Source: Euperipatoides rowelli
Lineage: Eukaryota > Onychophora > Udeonychophora > Euonychophora > Peripatopsidae
Direction: 5' to 3' (one strand)
DNA length: 10,279 bases
NCBI GenBank assembly: GCA_003024985.2
Contig: PXIH01S0050034.1
Position numbers and translations under genes: made by a program. Below are positions 1 through 7,999 of the stretch, piece after piece (positions within the stretch are counted from its first letter, which is position 1; the number at the start of each line of letters is the position of its first letter). A model generated the notes under the pieces. It saw only the letters and a list, made by a program, of their open reading frames with translations, ran no database searches and had not been told where the DNA came from.

Positions 1-26
1 AAAAAAAAAAAAAAAAAAAAAAAAAA
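1..26. repeat. 26-base poly(A) run at the window edge
   Basis: The window opens with 26 consecutive A residues before ordinary AT-rich sequence begins. Because the left context is missing, this could be the poly(A) tail of a retrocopy lying to the left, a simple A tract, or a window edge effect. The run itself is seen directly; its origin is unknown. Confidence 0.5.
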
Positions 27-2242
27 TCATTGATAAACCACTTTAAGGATATTTCATTAGTTCCAGTATATAGAAATTAGAACATTTAGAAATAGATAAA
101 AATTAATTTGAACAAAAAGTAATTAGCTTTGAAAAGTTAGCTTCAAAATTTTTATAAATCTTGATTTTTTTTCTTCATAAATATTAATAAAAATATTTAA
201 TTGTAAGTTCTGTTTTATTGTAAAAATATAAAGTCTTAAATAGTATGCGATAATCTATTAAAATGTTTATCAATTATTGCCTATAAAATTGAAATTTTTT
301 TTATGCAGGGTTTCTGTATTGATAAAATTTATTTTTGGGTTATGTTCATGTAACATGGTTTAGTTCTTTAGTAATGAAACATCCTAGCAGGTGCTCTTGT
401 GCATTTAACAATTAAATATTCGGGCATGATTGAGAGAGTGACTAAATCAATCTGCAGATAATTTCTTTTGAGTGCTCGAAGTTAGATCTTACTTTCCTAT
501 TCACTGAAAGTCTATGTAAACTGTAATACTGTTACATATTTTCTCTCCTGATTTCTATGAGAAATTTTCATCATAACTCTTTAATGGTCACATAAATTGA
601 TTTTGAGAAATTTATTTCTCCATCTGAATTTTGGACTTGTAAATGTTTTCACCGCCAACTCTTACGGGATAGAGAAAAGGTACAGTATGTTAATGGAATA
701 GAGAATATCTTGATGTTTATTGTTATCAGTTCATTCAAGGTCATGGAATACAAATATTTTCTATGACTTTAATAAGAGTTTTTGATTATTGTTTGACGGA
801 GAGAATTGAGTACAGTACAAATGAGTTAAACTGTGTATTAGGTGTGATCATAAGTGTATTGTCTTGCACTGGAATATTTATAGCTGTTGTGTGCGGGATT
901 GAATTTTCCCACCAGGAGTTGGCAATCTATATGACTGAAATATAAATCTTTATTTTTAAGGGATTCACCTGTGCTGGAAAAAAAACAACTCAGTTTGAGA
1001 GATCTTAGTGCCATATTTTTCCTCTGCTAACAGTATAACTAAACCAAATTAGCCTACTCTCTGATCAAAGTTACAAAATAAAACATGGCTTAAAAATACT
1101 TCTATTATTTAACATCATTTGTTTTAAGATTCCAGATTTTTTTGCATTAGTATCTCAAGTTCATTGATGTTTAGCTGGAAATAAAGAACCCTTGTCACCA
1201 AAGGCCACTAATTATTTGATGAAATGGTAACCTTTGATTACAGTTTTCCAAAATAATGCAAGGTAGATATAATAAAAAAAATTTTCAGTACAGACAAGGG
1301 CTCTTTATTATTAATTTAGTACCAATAGTCATTTATTTCTCATATTTAATGCTGCAAAAAAATAATTTGCATTCATTGATTTTGCAGTAACTAGAAGTAT
1401 ATAATTCTACTATAGGTTTATATTAAAAGGCCAATATTTATATTTTGGCTTTTCAAATAAGACTCAACAATTTTAAATGAGAATTGAATGCTCATTTTTA
1501 AAGATTATTATATAGAATTATGTACAGTATGTGTGAAGAATTATGATTTTTTTTTGTTGCTGTCATTGTTATCATGGTAATTTCAATTCACTTGATAACT
1601 GAAAACAAAACTTAAGATAAATTTCTTTTGAAAGGGCCATTATTTAAGAACTTAATCTGAGATAAAAAGCCTTGAACCATCATATAATTAATGTAAGCTA
1701 AAGTATGTAATGTTATAGATTATTGAAATCATTGCTCATTAGATGGCGCTATTTGAATTGGAGGTGAATAACATTATTTTAAAGCTAAAAACTTAGAAAT
1801 ATGGCTCTTATGTTTATGTCAACCATTAAGATAAAAGGCTATTAGAAAGAATAGCTGTTATTTTTTTTATAACCATCTTAGTTATCAGCAAATATACTGT
1901 ATATGGAGTTATTTTTATTTTTAAAGTGTACATTTTTCAGGAAACAAAGTCTGGAGAAAATCATTATTCCCACAAATAATAAATCTGAAAGGACCTTTGC
2001 TTCATAGTATCCTCACACTCATAGTAAAGTGAAAGTTACCAAACTCCCATTTTAAGAAAAGCTTAACCATTATGTTTTTTTAGCAATGTTTACACTGCAA
2101 ATACCAGCTGTTTTCAATGTTTTCCTCATTATTTAGCTTTATGACATTGATGACTTAAATATCTAACATAATAAAAAAAAGGCATACATTATTGAAAGGA
2201 TTATTATATGTTCAATGTGCTTGTGAAATAAATTTGTCCTGT
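27..2242. other. AT-rich non-coding DNA (probable intron or intergenic)
   Basis: About 2.2 kb of AT-rich sequence with stops in every frame and no recognisable domain. The longest open stretch, 60 codons at 763-945, has no family motif and no codon bias that I can see. If the glutaredoxin exon at 9033 has its partner exons further left, this stretch is intronic. I looked for the glutaredoxin active-site motif Cys-x-x-Cys and did not find it. The only notable structure is the inverted repeat at 1180-1309. Confidence 0.6.
1180..1309. repeat. 17-bp inverted repeat bracketing 130 bp (MITE-like)
   Basis: The arm at 1180-1196 (AATAAAGAACCCTTGTC) matches the reverse complement of 1293-1309 at 16 of 17 positions. 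The 96 bp between contain no ORF. The size and symmetry resemble a small MITE or solo hairpin, but no clear target-site duplication flanks the arms, so calling it a mobile element is inference. Confidence 0.45.
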
Positions 2243-2247
2243 AACAT

Positions 2248-2263
2248 TGTTGCTTAAATAATG
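2248..2263. repeat. Left target-site duplication of the LINE
   Basis: The 16-mer TGTTGCTTAAATAATG occurs here and again, identically, at 7575-7590. A further AACATT lies just upstream of both copies, in direct contact on the left and two bases away on the right, so the original duplication may be 21-23 bp with a 2-base indel. Such long, staggered duplications are typical of target-primed reverse transcription. Confidence 0.8.
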
Positions 2264-2350
2264 GGACCCAAGGGTGAGTGATGTGTACCTGAAGGGCCTT
2301 TGTTCAGAGGCTATTCTCACCCGATAACCTCACCTGCACGCGGTGGGTCC
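2264..2350 (+). repeat. Nested inverted repeats at the LINE 5' terminus
   Basis: The first seven bases after the target duplication, GGACCCA (2264-2270), are the exact reverse complement of TGGGTCC at 2344-2350. The immediately following GGGTGAG (2272-2278) is the exact reverse complement of CTCACCC at 2316-2322. The RNA 5' end could therefore fold into a coaxial two-stem structure. Several LINE families begin with HDV-like self-cleaving ribozymes, but the arms seen here are nested rather than pseudoknotted, so ribozyme identity is not supported by what is visible. Confidence 0.5.
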
Positions 2351-2375
2351 TGCTTTTACAAACGAGGTTCTGTCA

Positions 2376-3165
2376 CTGGGGTGGGGTGGAGGGCTGGTAA
2401 GGAGATGAATTAGGGGAGAAGAACAAAGCTGTAGGTCAGAGTTAAGGTTGGGGGGGAAGTGTCAGGGGCGGGCAGACTAAGAAGACATTGGAAGGGGTAA
2501 GGCGGAAGATTTGGTTTGGGAGGTAACGGAGTGTCTGTTGAGTCTAGTTTTTGAAATAGTAGGCTTTGTCTTAGCTGGGCGTGATGCTGGGAAGTGGAGA
2601 TGAAGGAACAAGCGGTCGGTGTGGAAGGGGATGGTAGGGGAGGGGTCTGGGGTTTTGAGTGGGGTAGTTAGGTTTTGGGTTTGGGGCTTGGGTTAGGGGG
2701 GGTGAGTAGATATGAAGATTGGGGGGATAAGGAGAAGTGTAGGAGAGGGGTGGTGGGGGTGCGGGGTGGAGGGAGTGAGGTTTGATGTAGGTGGTTAGGC
2801 ATTGGGAGAGGGGAGGGTTTTGGGGGTCGGAAGAAAGGATGAAGGGGCGGACAAAGGGTTGGGGATTAGGGGGGTTATGGAAATTAGGATTTATAATAGG
2901 TGAGAAAGGGGGTGGGTCGGAGGAAGGAATATGGAAAAGGTAAGTGGTGGTGGAGGGCAGAGGTTTAAGGGCTAGGAGAATATGTGGTAATGATTATTTA
3001 ATAGGGAATAACCCCCACATGGAAGAGGTGGAAGAACTAATGGATGCGAACCAGGTGGCGACTAAACTGGAGGTGGTTGAAAACAAGTAACAGAGGTGGC
3101 TGAGGGATAATTGGGTCTGAGGGAGATGGAAGCCCATAGATAGCGCTCCTTTTAGATTGGGGTAG
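2376..3165 (+). other. G-rich, C-depleted 5' region of the LINE
   Basis: By hand count, only about 30 of the 600 bases between 2401 and 3000 are C (about 5%), and the line 2701-2760 has no C at all but 32 G. Reading frames are broken throughout. The only protein-like fragment is a 23-codon open stretch at 3019-3087 (MEEVEELMDANQ...) rich in Glu and ending in TAA, perhaps the decayed end of an ORF1 or linker. No zinc knuckle, RRM or endonuclease motif was recognised. The region probably represents the 5' UTR and/or ORF1 of the element. Confidence 0.5.
2677..2826 (+). other. Cluster of three canonical G-quadruplex motifs
   Basis: Three stretches fit four G-runs of at least three with loops of at most seven: 2677-2702 (loops TTT, CTT, TTA, the last giving a telomere-like GGGTTAGGG), 2747-2773 (loops TGGT, TGC, TGGA) and 2804-2826 (loops AGA, A, TTTT). 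All are on the sense strand of the LINE. Folding is a prediction from pattern only. Confidence 0.65.
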
Positions 3166-3177
3166 CTTTTCTCAGGC

Positions 3178-3400
3178 TTTTATTCATTTATTACTTTATT
3201 TTTATTTACTGCTCTGTCAATTCTCTTGTGATCCTATTGCTTTTCTTGCTTTGTGTTATTGTTTGCCTGCATCTATAGCTGTGTGGGGTGCCTGGATGGG
3301 TTAGTAGTTGACACCATTGGTGGGTCTTGATCTGGGTGCTGGGCCTGTGGCTTGACTGCTGCGTTGCCTGGTGAGTTGCTGAGGTGCTGCTGATTCCTGA
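3178..3400 (+). repeat. Internal diverged copy of the LINE 3' tail
   Basis: This stretch follows the same course as the terminal 3' region at about 7333-7568: a T-rich tract, then TGTTATTGTTT, then an AGCT-containing block, ending in a near-identical tail. Over the last 37 bases (3364-3400 against 7532-7568) 29 positions agree, and seven of the eight differences are transitions. Immediately afterwards the two sequences part company. This marks the 3' end of a second family member inside the element. Confidence 0.65.
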
Positions 3401-3605
3401 CTCTAGGTCCCTAAAAATGTTTAAATGTAATATTTTTAAATTAAATTTAAAACAAATTATTAACCTCTCTATTTTTTAATTTTAATTTCTAAATGTTCTA
3501 ATCCTTAATTCCAATTGTTTAATGTTTGAACCTAGTGTTTTATCTGGGTGTATTGACTGATATTTATTTTATTTATATTTTTAATTCTCTCTATCTATTT
3601 TGCAG
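3401..3605. other. AT-rich spacer inside the LINE
   Basis: About 200 bp of strongly AT-rich sequence sits between the internal 3' tail and the second G-rich block. No ORF or motif is visible. It ends in a pyrimidine-rich tract followed by TTTTGCAG at 3598-3605, which looks like a splice acceptor, but no matching coding exon follows. It may be host-like filler between two tandem insertions. Confidence 0.4.
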
Positions 3606-4134
3606 CATGTTTTGGGGTTATGGAACTTGGGTTGGGGGGTGATAGAAATGGGAGTGGCTTATATAATGGTAAATAGGGGTGGTGTGGAAGGGGGGATCAA
3701 TATTAGAGATAGTGTAAGGTAGAATTAGGATTAGGACCTGGTATCTAGATCTGATTAATTAAGAAGACAAACAAATTAGTTCAATTTATGTGAGGAAATT
3801 GGATGGAGTAGGAATAAGGAAGTCTAGGGAGGAATCTGTCATTAATAAGTGGATTGTCCTTGCTGACAGCTGGATGGAAGGTTGAAAAGAGAATAGGCAG
3901 TGTATTTTAAGGAAGGGTGAAGTAAATAACAAATTTAAGACAAAATTTAATTTAATTCAATTTATTTCATTCTGGGGATAATCAGTGATGGGTTGCTTGA
4001 TGGGTAGAAGGGGTTTTCTTTTCTATGAGTGGTGGGAGGATTAGTCTGAGATTAGTATCTGAGCTTCGTTTTGCACTAAGGTTAGTGGGAGGCGGAAGTA
4101 ACTGGGGGAAGGAGTTGGAAAGGAGATTGGCTTG
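3606..4134 (+). other. Second G-rich, C-poor block of the LINE
   Basis: This block runs up to the reverse transcriptase and again has strong G over C skew. At about 3628-3652 the stretch CTTGGGTTGGGGGGTGA followed by TAGAAATG resembles 2687-2714, which supports the idea that the pre-polymerase region is present twice in the element. No intact reading frame or named domain is visible. G-rich sequence aligns easily by chance, so the match is only suggestive. Confidence 0.35.
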
Positions 4135-4431
4135 ATCTTGGAATGTGACAATAGCACACTTCCACTGGCTTCATCTTATACCAAGGTACTGTATATGAGA
4201 CACTCCGTAAATTCAAAAAAGGCATGGCATCAGGAGTAGATGGCATTAACTTGGAGTTGTGGTTGGAGGGTTCTCCGGTGCTACTCACGGAATTACACAG
4301 ATTTATTGAAGCAGTCTGGGTTATGAAGTGAAATTCCTGAGATTTGGTCTCGTACAATACAGATCCCGATTCACAAAATGGCTTGCCCTAGGACAGTAGA
4401 TGACTATAGTGTTGCATCATAACTGATCCAC
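4135..4431 (+). pseudogene. LINE reverse transcriptase, N-terminal part (broken)
   Basis: This is the amino-terminal part of a non-LTR reverse transcriptase, the enzyme that copies the element RNA at the nicked target. The frame starting at 4188 reads ETLRKFKKGMASGVDGINLE, matching the family hallmark K-x-G-K-A-x-G-x-D-G-I near the start of the RT domain, and stops at TGA 4329. The next frame, from 4330, carries on with EIPEIWSRTIQIPIHK and DDYSVAS, equivalent to the family's P-x-x-W ... PIxKKG ... NYRxIS motifs, with a TAA at 4420. Upstream (4135-4187) a third frame gives a plausible linker. At least two frameshifts and two stops make it non-functional. It ends abruptly at the codon just before the nested insert and continues at 5942. 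Confidence 0.8.
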
Positions 4432-4634
4432 TTTGTTTTTTCTTTTGTTTGTTGTTTATGATCTATTATTTTAAATATACTTTATTACTATGGGGGAGCA
4501 ACCCTATAAAAATAACAGCCATGTAACAGCAAAATTTACTCGTGTCACATGACCTGATAATTTTTGTTTCAATTTCCAAGACGCCATGATGCTTTAAACA
4601 ACTAAAAAGTTTTAGTAGTTAGTAAATCTCTGTA

Positions 4635-5487
4635 TAGGCTAGGGCTATAGCTTGTGATGATAGGGAAATTAAGTTAGAAACACTTCTAGTAAGTAGTAAT
4701 GTTCACAGTACTAAAGTGGTAAATATTTTAAATAGAAATCATCTACGTCAGGTAATATCCATTTTGTACTAGGCATGCAATTTGAAAAGTTTTTTAATGC
4801 ACATATTTCAGTCATTATGATATCAAGAAGAATTGTTTTATTATTCTGAAAAAATAAGATATCAAGAAGAATTGTTTTATTATTCTGAAAAAATAAGATA
4901 TCAAGAAGAATTGTTTTATTATTCTGAAAAAATAAGATATCAAGAAGAATTGTTTTATATTGATAAATTGATTAGCATTTGATGATAAAGAAAGAAACTG
5001 TTGTTTAAAATTAGCAAAATCCAGAGATCACAAAGTATTTTGAGTCACATAATTTTCACGTTAGTTTGGTCAGTACATGCATCACGTTTAGGGGGAGTCC
5101 ACGTTTCACATTGTAATAATCTCCAGTCATCCTCATATTTATCGTATTGGAAGTTATTTTACTGACATGAAGATGATCTAAAGAATTGGATGTTTGCCAC
5201 AATGCCAAGTAAAGTTAANAATCATTTCTATTTGTTTTTTGATATCAGTTCAACGTAAAAAAGATTTGTAGCCTATAGTTAAGAATATGATATACGACAC
5301 GTTAATATGATTCACGTTAGTCAAAGGAACTGAAATAGTTAATGAAGAAATTATTATTGAATACAAGTTTGATACCTGCCTAGAATTTATTTGAATAAGG
5401 ACTATTCATAAAATTGTAATCACGAAAAGATGCTGTAACGATACTTTATATTGCTTTACAATATTTGCTGAAGTTAGCCCTAGCCTA
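4635..5487. repeat. 13-bp inverted repeat, arms 840 bp apart
   Basis: TAGGCTAGGGCTA at 4635-4647 is the exact reverse complement of 5475-5487. Both arms lie inside the nested insert. They could be subterminal repeats of a non-autonomous DNA transposon. TAGGCTA-like words are scattered elsewhere in the window, so chance or a shared low-complexity motif is also possible. Confidence 0.35.
4819..4958. repeat. 39-bp minisatellite, 3.6 copies
   Basis: Units begin with GATATCAAGAAGAATTG at 4819, 4858, 4897 and 4936, an exact 39-base period, and the last unit is cut after 23 bases. The copies look identical to each other, implying recent expansion or homogenisation. It is non-coding. Confidence 0.95.
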
Positions 5488-5941
5488 ATATCACAGAATT
5501 ACAGTCACATTACTCTATTCATTCATTATTTAATGATTACTTTATTTTTCCTAAAATTATTCCATGTTTGTTACCTACAATTTGAAGTTTGTCATTTTAT
5601 CATCATTAGTGTTTTGCTTTGTAGGCTACAGCAACTTTATTCCTCAAGTCTGAACTGATTAACTGTTTTAATTATGTTTATAATAAACCATCTGATAGAA
5701 TCTTTCCAGAATTTAATTTGCATTATAAAAGTTTAAGTTATGATCTATAAGTCATAGATTATTTCAATATTTTGATTTGATTTTTGAATAAATCTAAACT
5801 TTGATTAAGCATAACATATTTATTTCTTAACACATCATCAATTTGAACACAAGAGTTATTAGTTATAAGCAATTAATTATTCCATCTGGTGCCTAACAAG
5901 TAATAACCGTTACATATAGGAGAATAACTTTGTGTTGTGTA

Positions 5942-7244
5942 GCATACAAAGTATATCCTAAAATATTACTAGATTGTTTGGATGAAGCGGTTCTTCCACT
6001 GCCACACTATCAGTGGGTTTTCTTGCAGATAGGGCAACAGAGGACCACATTTACACAATGAGAAGAATTACAGAGGAGGCTTGGAGAGAAGGATCGAAAA
6101 TATACTTGCTGGCATTAGATTTGGCAAAAGCCTTCCATAGAGTGGATCACAGGGTTATGGTACTGATCCTCAAGAGATAAAAGGTACCCCATTTCTTGAT
6201 CAATAGAATAATCAAGGCTCAAGAATATTTGAGCAAACAGCGATCCACTGGTACGGTCAGACGATTTCCTTCCAAAAAAAAAACAATCGGGGTTAAGCAA
6301 GTGTGCCCCTTATCACCACGCCTCTTCACTATGGTTCTGCATGAGGTAGTAACTACGATGGTAGAAGCTATTGGGCTCTTTGAATTGGAGGAGAGGGACC
6401 ACGTGTCCTTACCTATGTTGCTAGCTTATGCGGATTATATCTTGGTGATTACCAACAAAACGGAGGAGCTGGAGGTTTTTCTGGAAGAATTCTCCATGAA
6501 TTTGTGATCATCAGGCTTATCTCTGAATTTAAGCAAGTGCGAAGTTTTGGTGAGGGATCCTAGGGGGTTGGTCGAGGGAGGAGTGGGTAAATGTCTGGTG
6601 TTTAACAACATAGAATTCAAGGTAGTACAAACAAAATATATGGCACCTTCATATCAAGCAACCTGAACAAGAGAGGTCTACGAGAGTCAGGATTGAAAAA
6701 GCTATAAAATGTTCGAGAATGATCATTCCTTAATTAGGCGTTATGAACCTCCCTGAAGAAAGATAAGGACAATATATAACACAATTGTCTTGCCGATTGC
6801 TCTCTTTGGCTCTAAGTTCATGGCGACCATGCAAGACAATAGGGAGGCACTGAAGAGTATGGAGCGCATGGTGGTCTCTTTGTTGGTGCAGCACTCCAGG
6901 TGTGTCCCCTCAAGTAGGATTGTGACACTGCTGGAGGGGAAAACCATCTGGAGAAGAGTCATGAACCTGAGGCTGAATTATTGGGGGCATGTGTTAAGGT
7001 GTCCTAGATCAATATCCTACAGATCAAGAAGAGGTTGGGTCCCAAGAGGTTGAAGGTCGGTGGACCATGTTTTACGTGGAATGATTTAGTCCCGAATGAT
7101 ATTGCAAGGAGTGGGATATCTTTTGAGTGTTGGGAAGATTTAGCCAAGAAGAAGGAGGCTATGGTGAAGTTGTCTAAGGAAATTTACAAAATTGTGGACA
7201 CTTCAGATGAGATTGAGGAGGCTGAGGATACGGAGGGCAGTTAG
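5942..7244 (+). pseudogene. LINE reverse transcriptase, palm to C-terminus (broken)
   Basis: Reading starts in frame at 5942 (AYKVYPKILLDCLDEAV), shifts at about 6021, then runs in one frame to about 6660. Motif A is at 6115-6147 (LALDLAKAF, with His where Asp is usual at 6136), motif B at 6292-6318 (GVKQVCPLSPR, Val replacing the conserved Gly at 6301) and motif C at 6424-6441 (AYADYI, Tyr replacing the second catalytic Asp at 6436). Stops lie at 6178, 6505, 6664, 6694 and 6754, and 6630-6750 needs several frame changes. The conserved post-RT block follows (6772-6834, TIVLPIALFGSKF), then LNYWGHVLR at 6973-6999 and, after another shift at about 7040, an open C-terminal stretch with PCFTWNDL and an acidic end stopping at TAG 7242. 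The family is recognised with high confidence and the copy is clearly dead. Confidence 0.88.
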
Positions 7245-7574
7245 GGAAATGGATGCGGGGGCTAGGACAAGAGGAAACCTCATTGTGTAAGTGCCATGCT
7301 GGCATGCAACTGGCGGGTAAGTTATCTTTGTTTTCTATTTATTTTCTTTTTAAATTTATTTATGTTACCGGTATTTAATATGTTATATGTCTGTGGTTAT
7401 GTTATTGTTTTTGTCCACGGTAGGAGCTAAGGTGGCGTGTCTAGATGAGCAAGCGTCTGACATTGTTAGTATGCCTAGTTCTGAATGCACAGCCCCACGG
7501 TCTGCCTACTGCCATTGCACTATGGTATAGGTCGCCTAATAAGCTGCTGTGGTGTTGCTGATCCCTGAACATTA
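7245..7574 (+). other. 3' untranslated tail of the LINE
   Basis: About 330 bp follow the last stop. The stretch includes a GTAAGT at 7316, a T-rich tract and a terminal block ending GTTGCTGATCCCTGA at 7568, shared with the internal copy at 3400. There is no poly(A) tail or simple-repeat tail before the target duplication, so the terminal sequence itself is probably what the reverse transcriptase recognises. That last statement is inference from other tail-less LINEs. Confidence 0.6.
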
Positions 7575-7590
7575 TGTTGCTTAAATAATG
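7575..7590. repeat. Right target-site duplication of the LINE
   Basis: An identical 16-mer to 2248-2263. The AACATT at 7568-7573, which also precedes the left copy, could be either the start of a longer duplication or the last bases of the element. This makes the element end uncertain by about seven bases. Confidence 0.8.
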
Positions 7591-7751
7591 ACAATTTTTT
7601 AGTCATGAATATTTTTTTTTAACAAACCTTTAAGACAAGCATTAAATTAAATGTAAAATTAAATGGAACAGGGTAACAGGCAAATCAATATATGCTTACA
7701 AAGTATGTCATTTAATAGAGGAATAGGCAAATCTACAATGTCAACCTATTC

Positions 7752-7999
7752 ATCTTACCTTTTTCTAAATAATTGTCGGAATTAGAACTAGAATCATAAT
7801 TTTCTTCTGATTGTATATAATCATTAATCACTGTCTGTATCCTCATCAGAGAATTAACCTGTATCCTCCTCAGAGAATTTATCTACATCCTCATCAGAGA
7901 ATTCAACTGCTAAATCACTTATATTGCTAATGCTAATTTAATTTCAGTTTCTGTCAAAGGACGCTGCCAAGGATGAGTGTGCACATAACTTGATGACAT
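7752..7999 (-). pseudogene. Acidic-repeat pseudogene, possibly piggyBac-like N-terminus
   Basis: Read on the minus strand from ATG at 7999, the sequence gives a short leader with RPLTETEIKLALA and then a stop at 7925. Shifting frame continues with SDLAVEFSDEDV and two further FSxED-type octads, then two stops and a last acidic, Ser/Asn-rich stretch (about 7752-7830). The pattern of a short LT-x-x-E-I helix followed by Ser-Asp-Glu clusters is typical of piggyBac transposase N-termini, but the catalytic DDD domain is absent, so this is tentative. A GTAAGA splice-donor-like sequence follows the acidic stretch on the minus strand (near 7755-7761). It could equally be a decayed exon of an unknown host gene. 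Confidence 0.4.
7836..7907. repeat. Three 24-bp tandem repeats
   Basis: Units at 7836-7859, 7860-7883 and 7884-7907 share the core ATCCTCNTCAGAGAATT. The period is exactly eight codons. On the minus strand each unit encodes an F-S-(D/E)-E-D octapeptide, so the repeat probably arose within coding sequence before the gene decayed. Confidence 0.9.

Larger units (their letters stand above)
4432..5941. other. About 1.5 kb of unrelated DNA splitting the RT
   Basis: Reverse transcriptase homology stops at about 4431 and resumes at 5942 with essentially no missing residues, so this AT-rich block was inserted later. It has no long ORF, no terminal inverted repeats at its edges and no recognisable element. 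Short candidate duplications at the junctions are ACTTTGT (4430-4436 and 5927-5933) or ATAACT (4419-4424 and 5924-5929); neither is compelling and neither gives a clean rejoined frame. Internal landmarks are the 39-bp tandem array at 4819-4958, a perfect 13-bp inverted repeat (4635-4647 with 5475-5487) and the undetermined base at 5219. Confidence 0.6.
2264..7574 (+). mobile_element. Degenerate non-LTR retrotransposon (LINE), composite
   Basis: A 5.3-kb unit lies between two perfect 16-bp direct repeats and contains a LINE-type reverse transcriptase on the + strand. In order it holds nested inverted repeats at the 5' end, a G-rich C-poor region, an internal copy of the 3' tail, an AT-rich spacer, a second G-rich region, reverse transcriptase part 1, a foreign insert of about 1.5 kb, reverse transcriptase part 2, a C-terminal domain and a 3' tail without poly(A). 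Without the nested insert the element would be about 3.8 kb. No apurinic endonuclease motif could be recognised upstream of the polymerase, either because it is too decayed or because it is absent. Clade assignment is uncertain. The C-terminal region after the polymerase (LNYWGHVLR, then a GxPxxxWxD-like motif) resembles the tail seen in many RTE-, CR1- and L1-like animal elements. The element is surely inactive. Confidence 0.8.

Noticed and set aside
763-945. 60-codon open frame on the + strand with a hydrophobic stretch
   Set aside because: Short, no family motif, AT-rich codon use, no flanking splice or translation context. Length is compatible with chance. It contains a Tyr-Cys pair but not the glutaredoxin Cys-x-x-Cys.
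2264-2400. HDV-like self-cleaving ribozyme at the LINE 5' end
   Set aside because: The two visible stems are nested, whereas the HDV fold needs P1 and P2 interleaved. Only a weak 5-bp candidate P2 (AGTGA with TCACT at 2373-2377) exists, so it is not annotated as a ribozyme.
3405-3430. TGTTTAAATGTAAT after the internal tail as a third copy of the target duplication
   Set aside because: Resembles TTGCTTAAATAATG only loosely and lies in AT-rich sequence where such matches are common.
4082-4357. 91-codon open frame on the minus strand
   Set aside because: It is the antisense shadow of reverse transcriptase part 1, whose + strand frames carry recognisable RT motifs.
4897-4958. Tandem array as a CRISPR
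   Set aside because: Units are contiguous 39-mers without unique spacers, in animal DNA.
4430-5933. ACTTTGT direct repeat as target-site duplication of the nested insert
   Set aside because: Only 7 bp in AT-rich DNA, and removing one copy leaves extra bases and a frameshift in the RT. The competing ATAACT pair is equally weak, so neither is asserted.
6741-6962. 73-codon minus-strand open frame
   Set aside because: Antisense of the conserved post-RT block of the LINE. The other minus-strand frames at 6115-6300 and 6435-6620 are rejected for the same reason.
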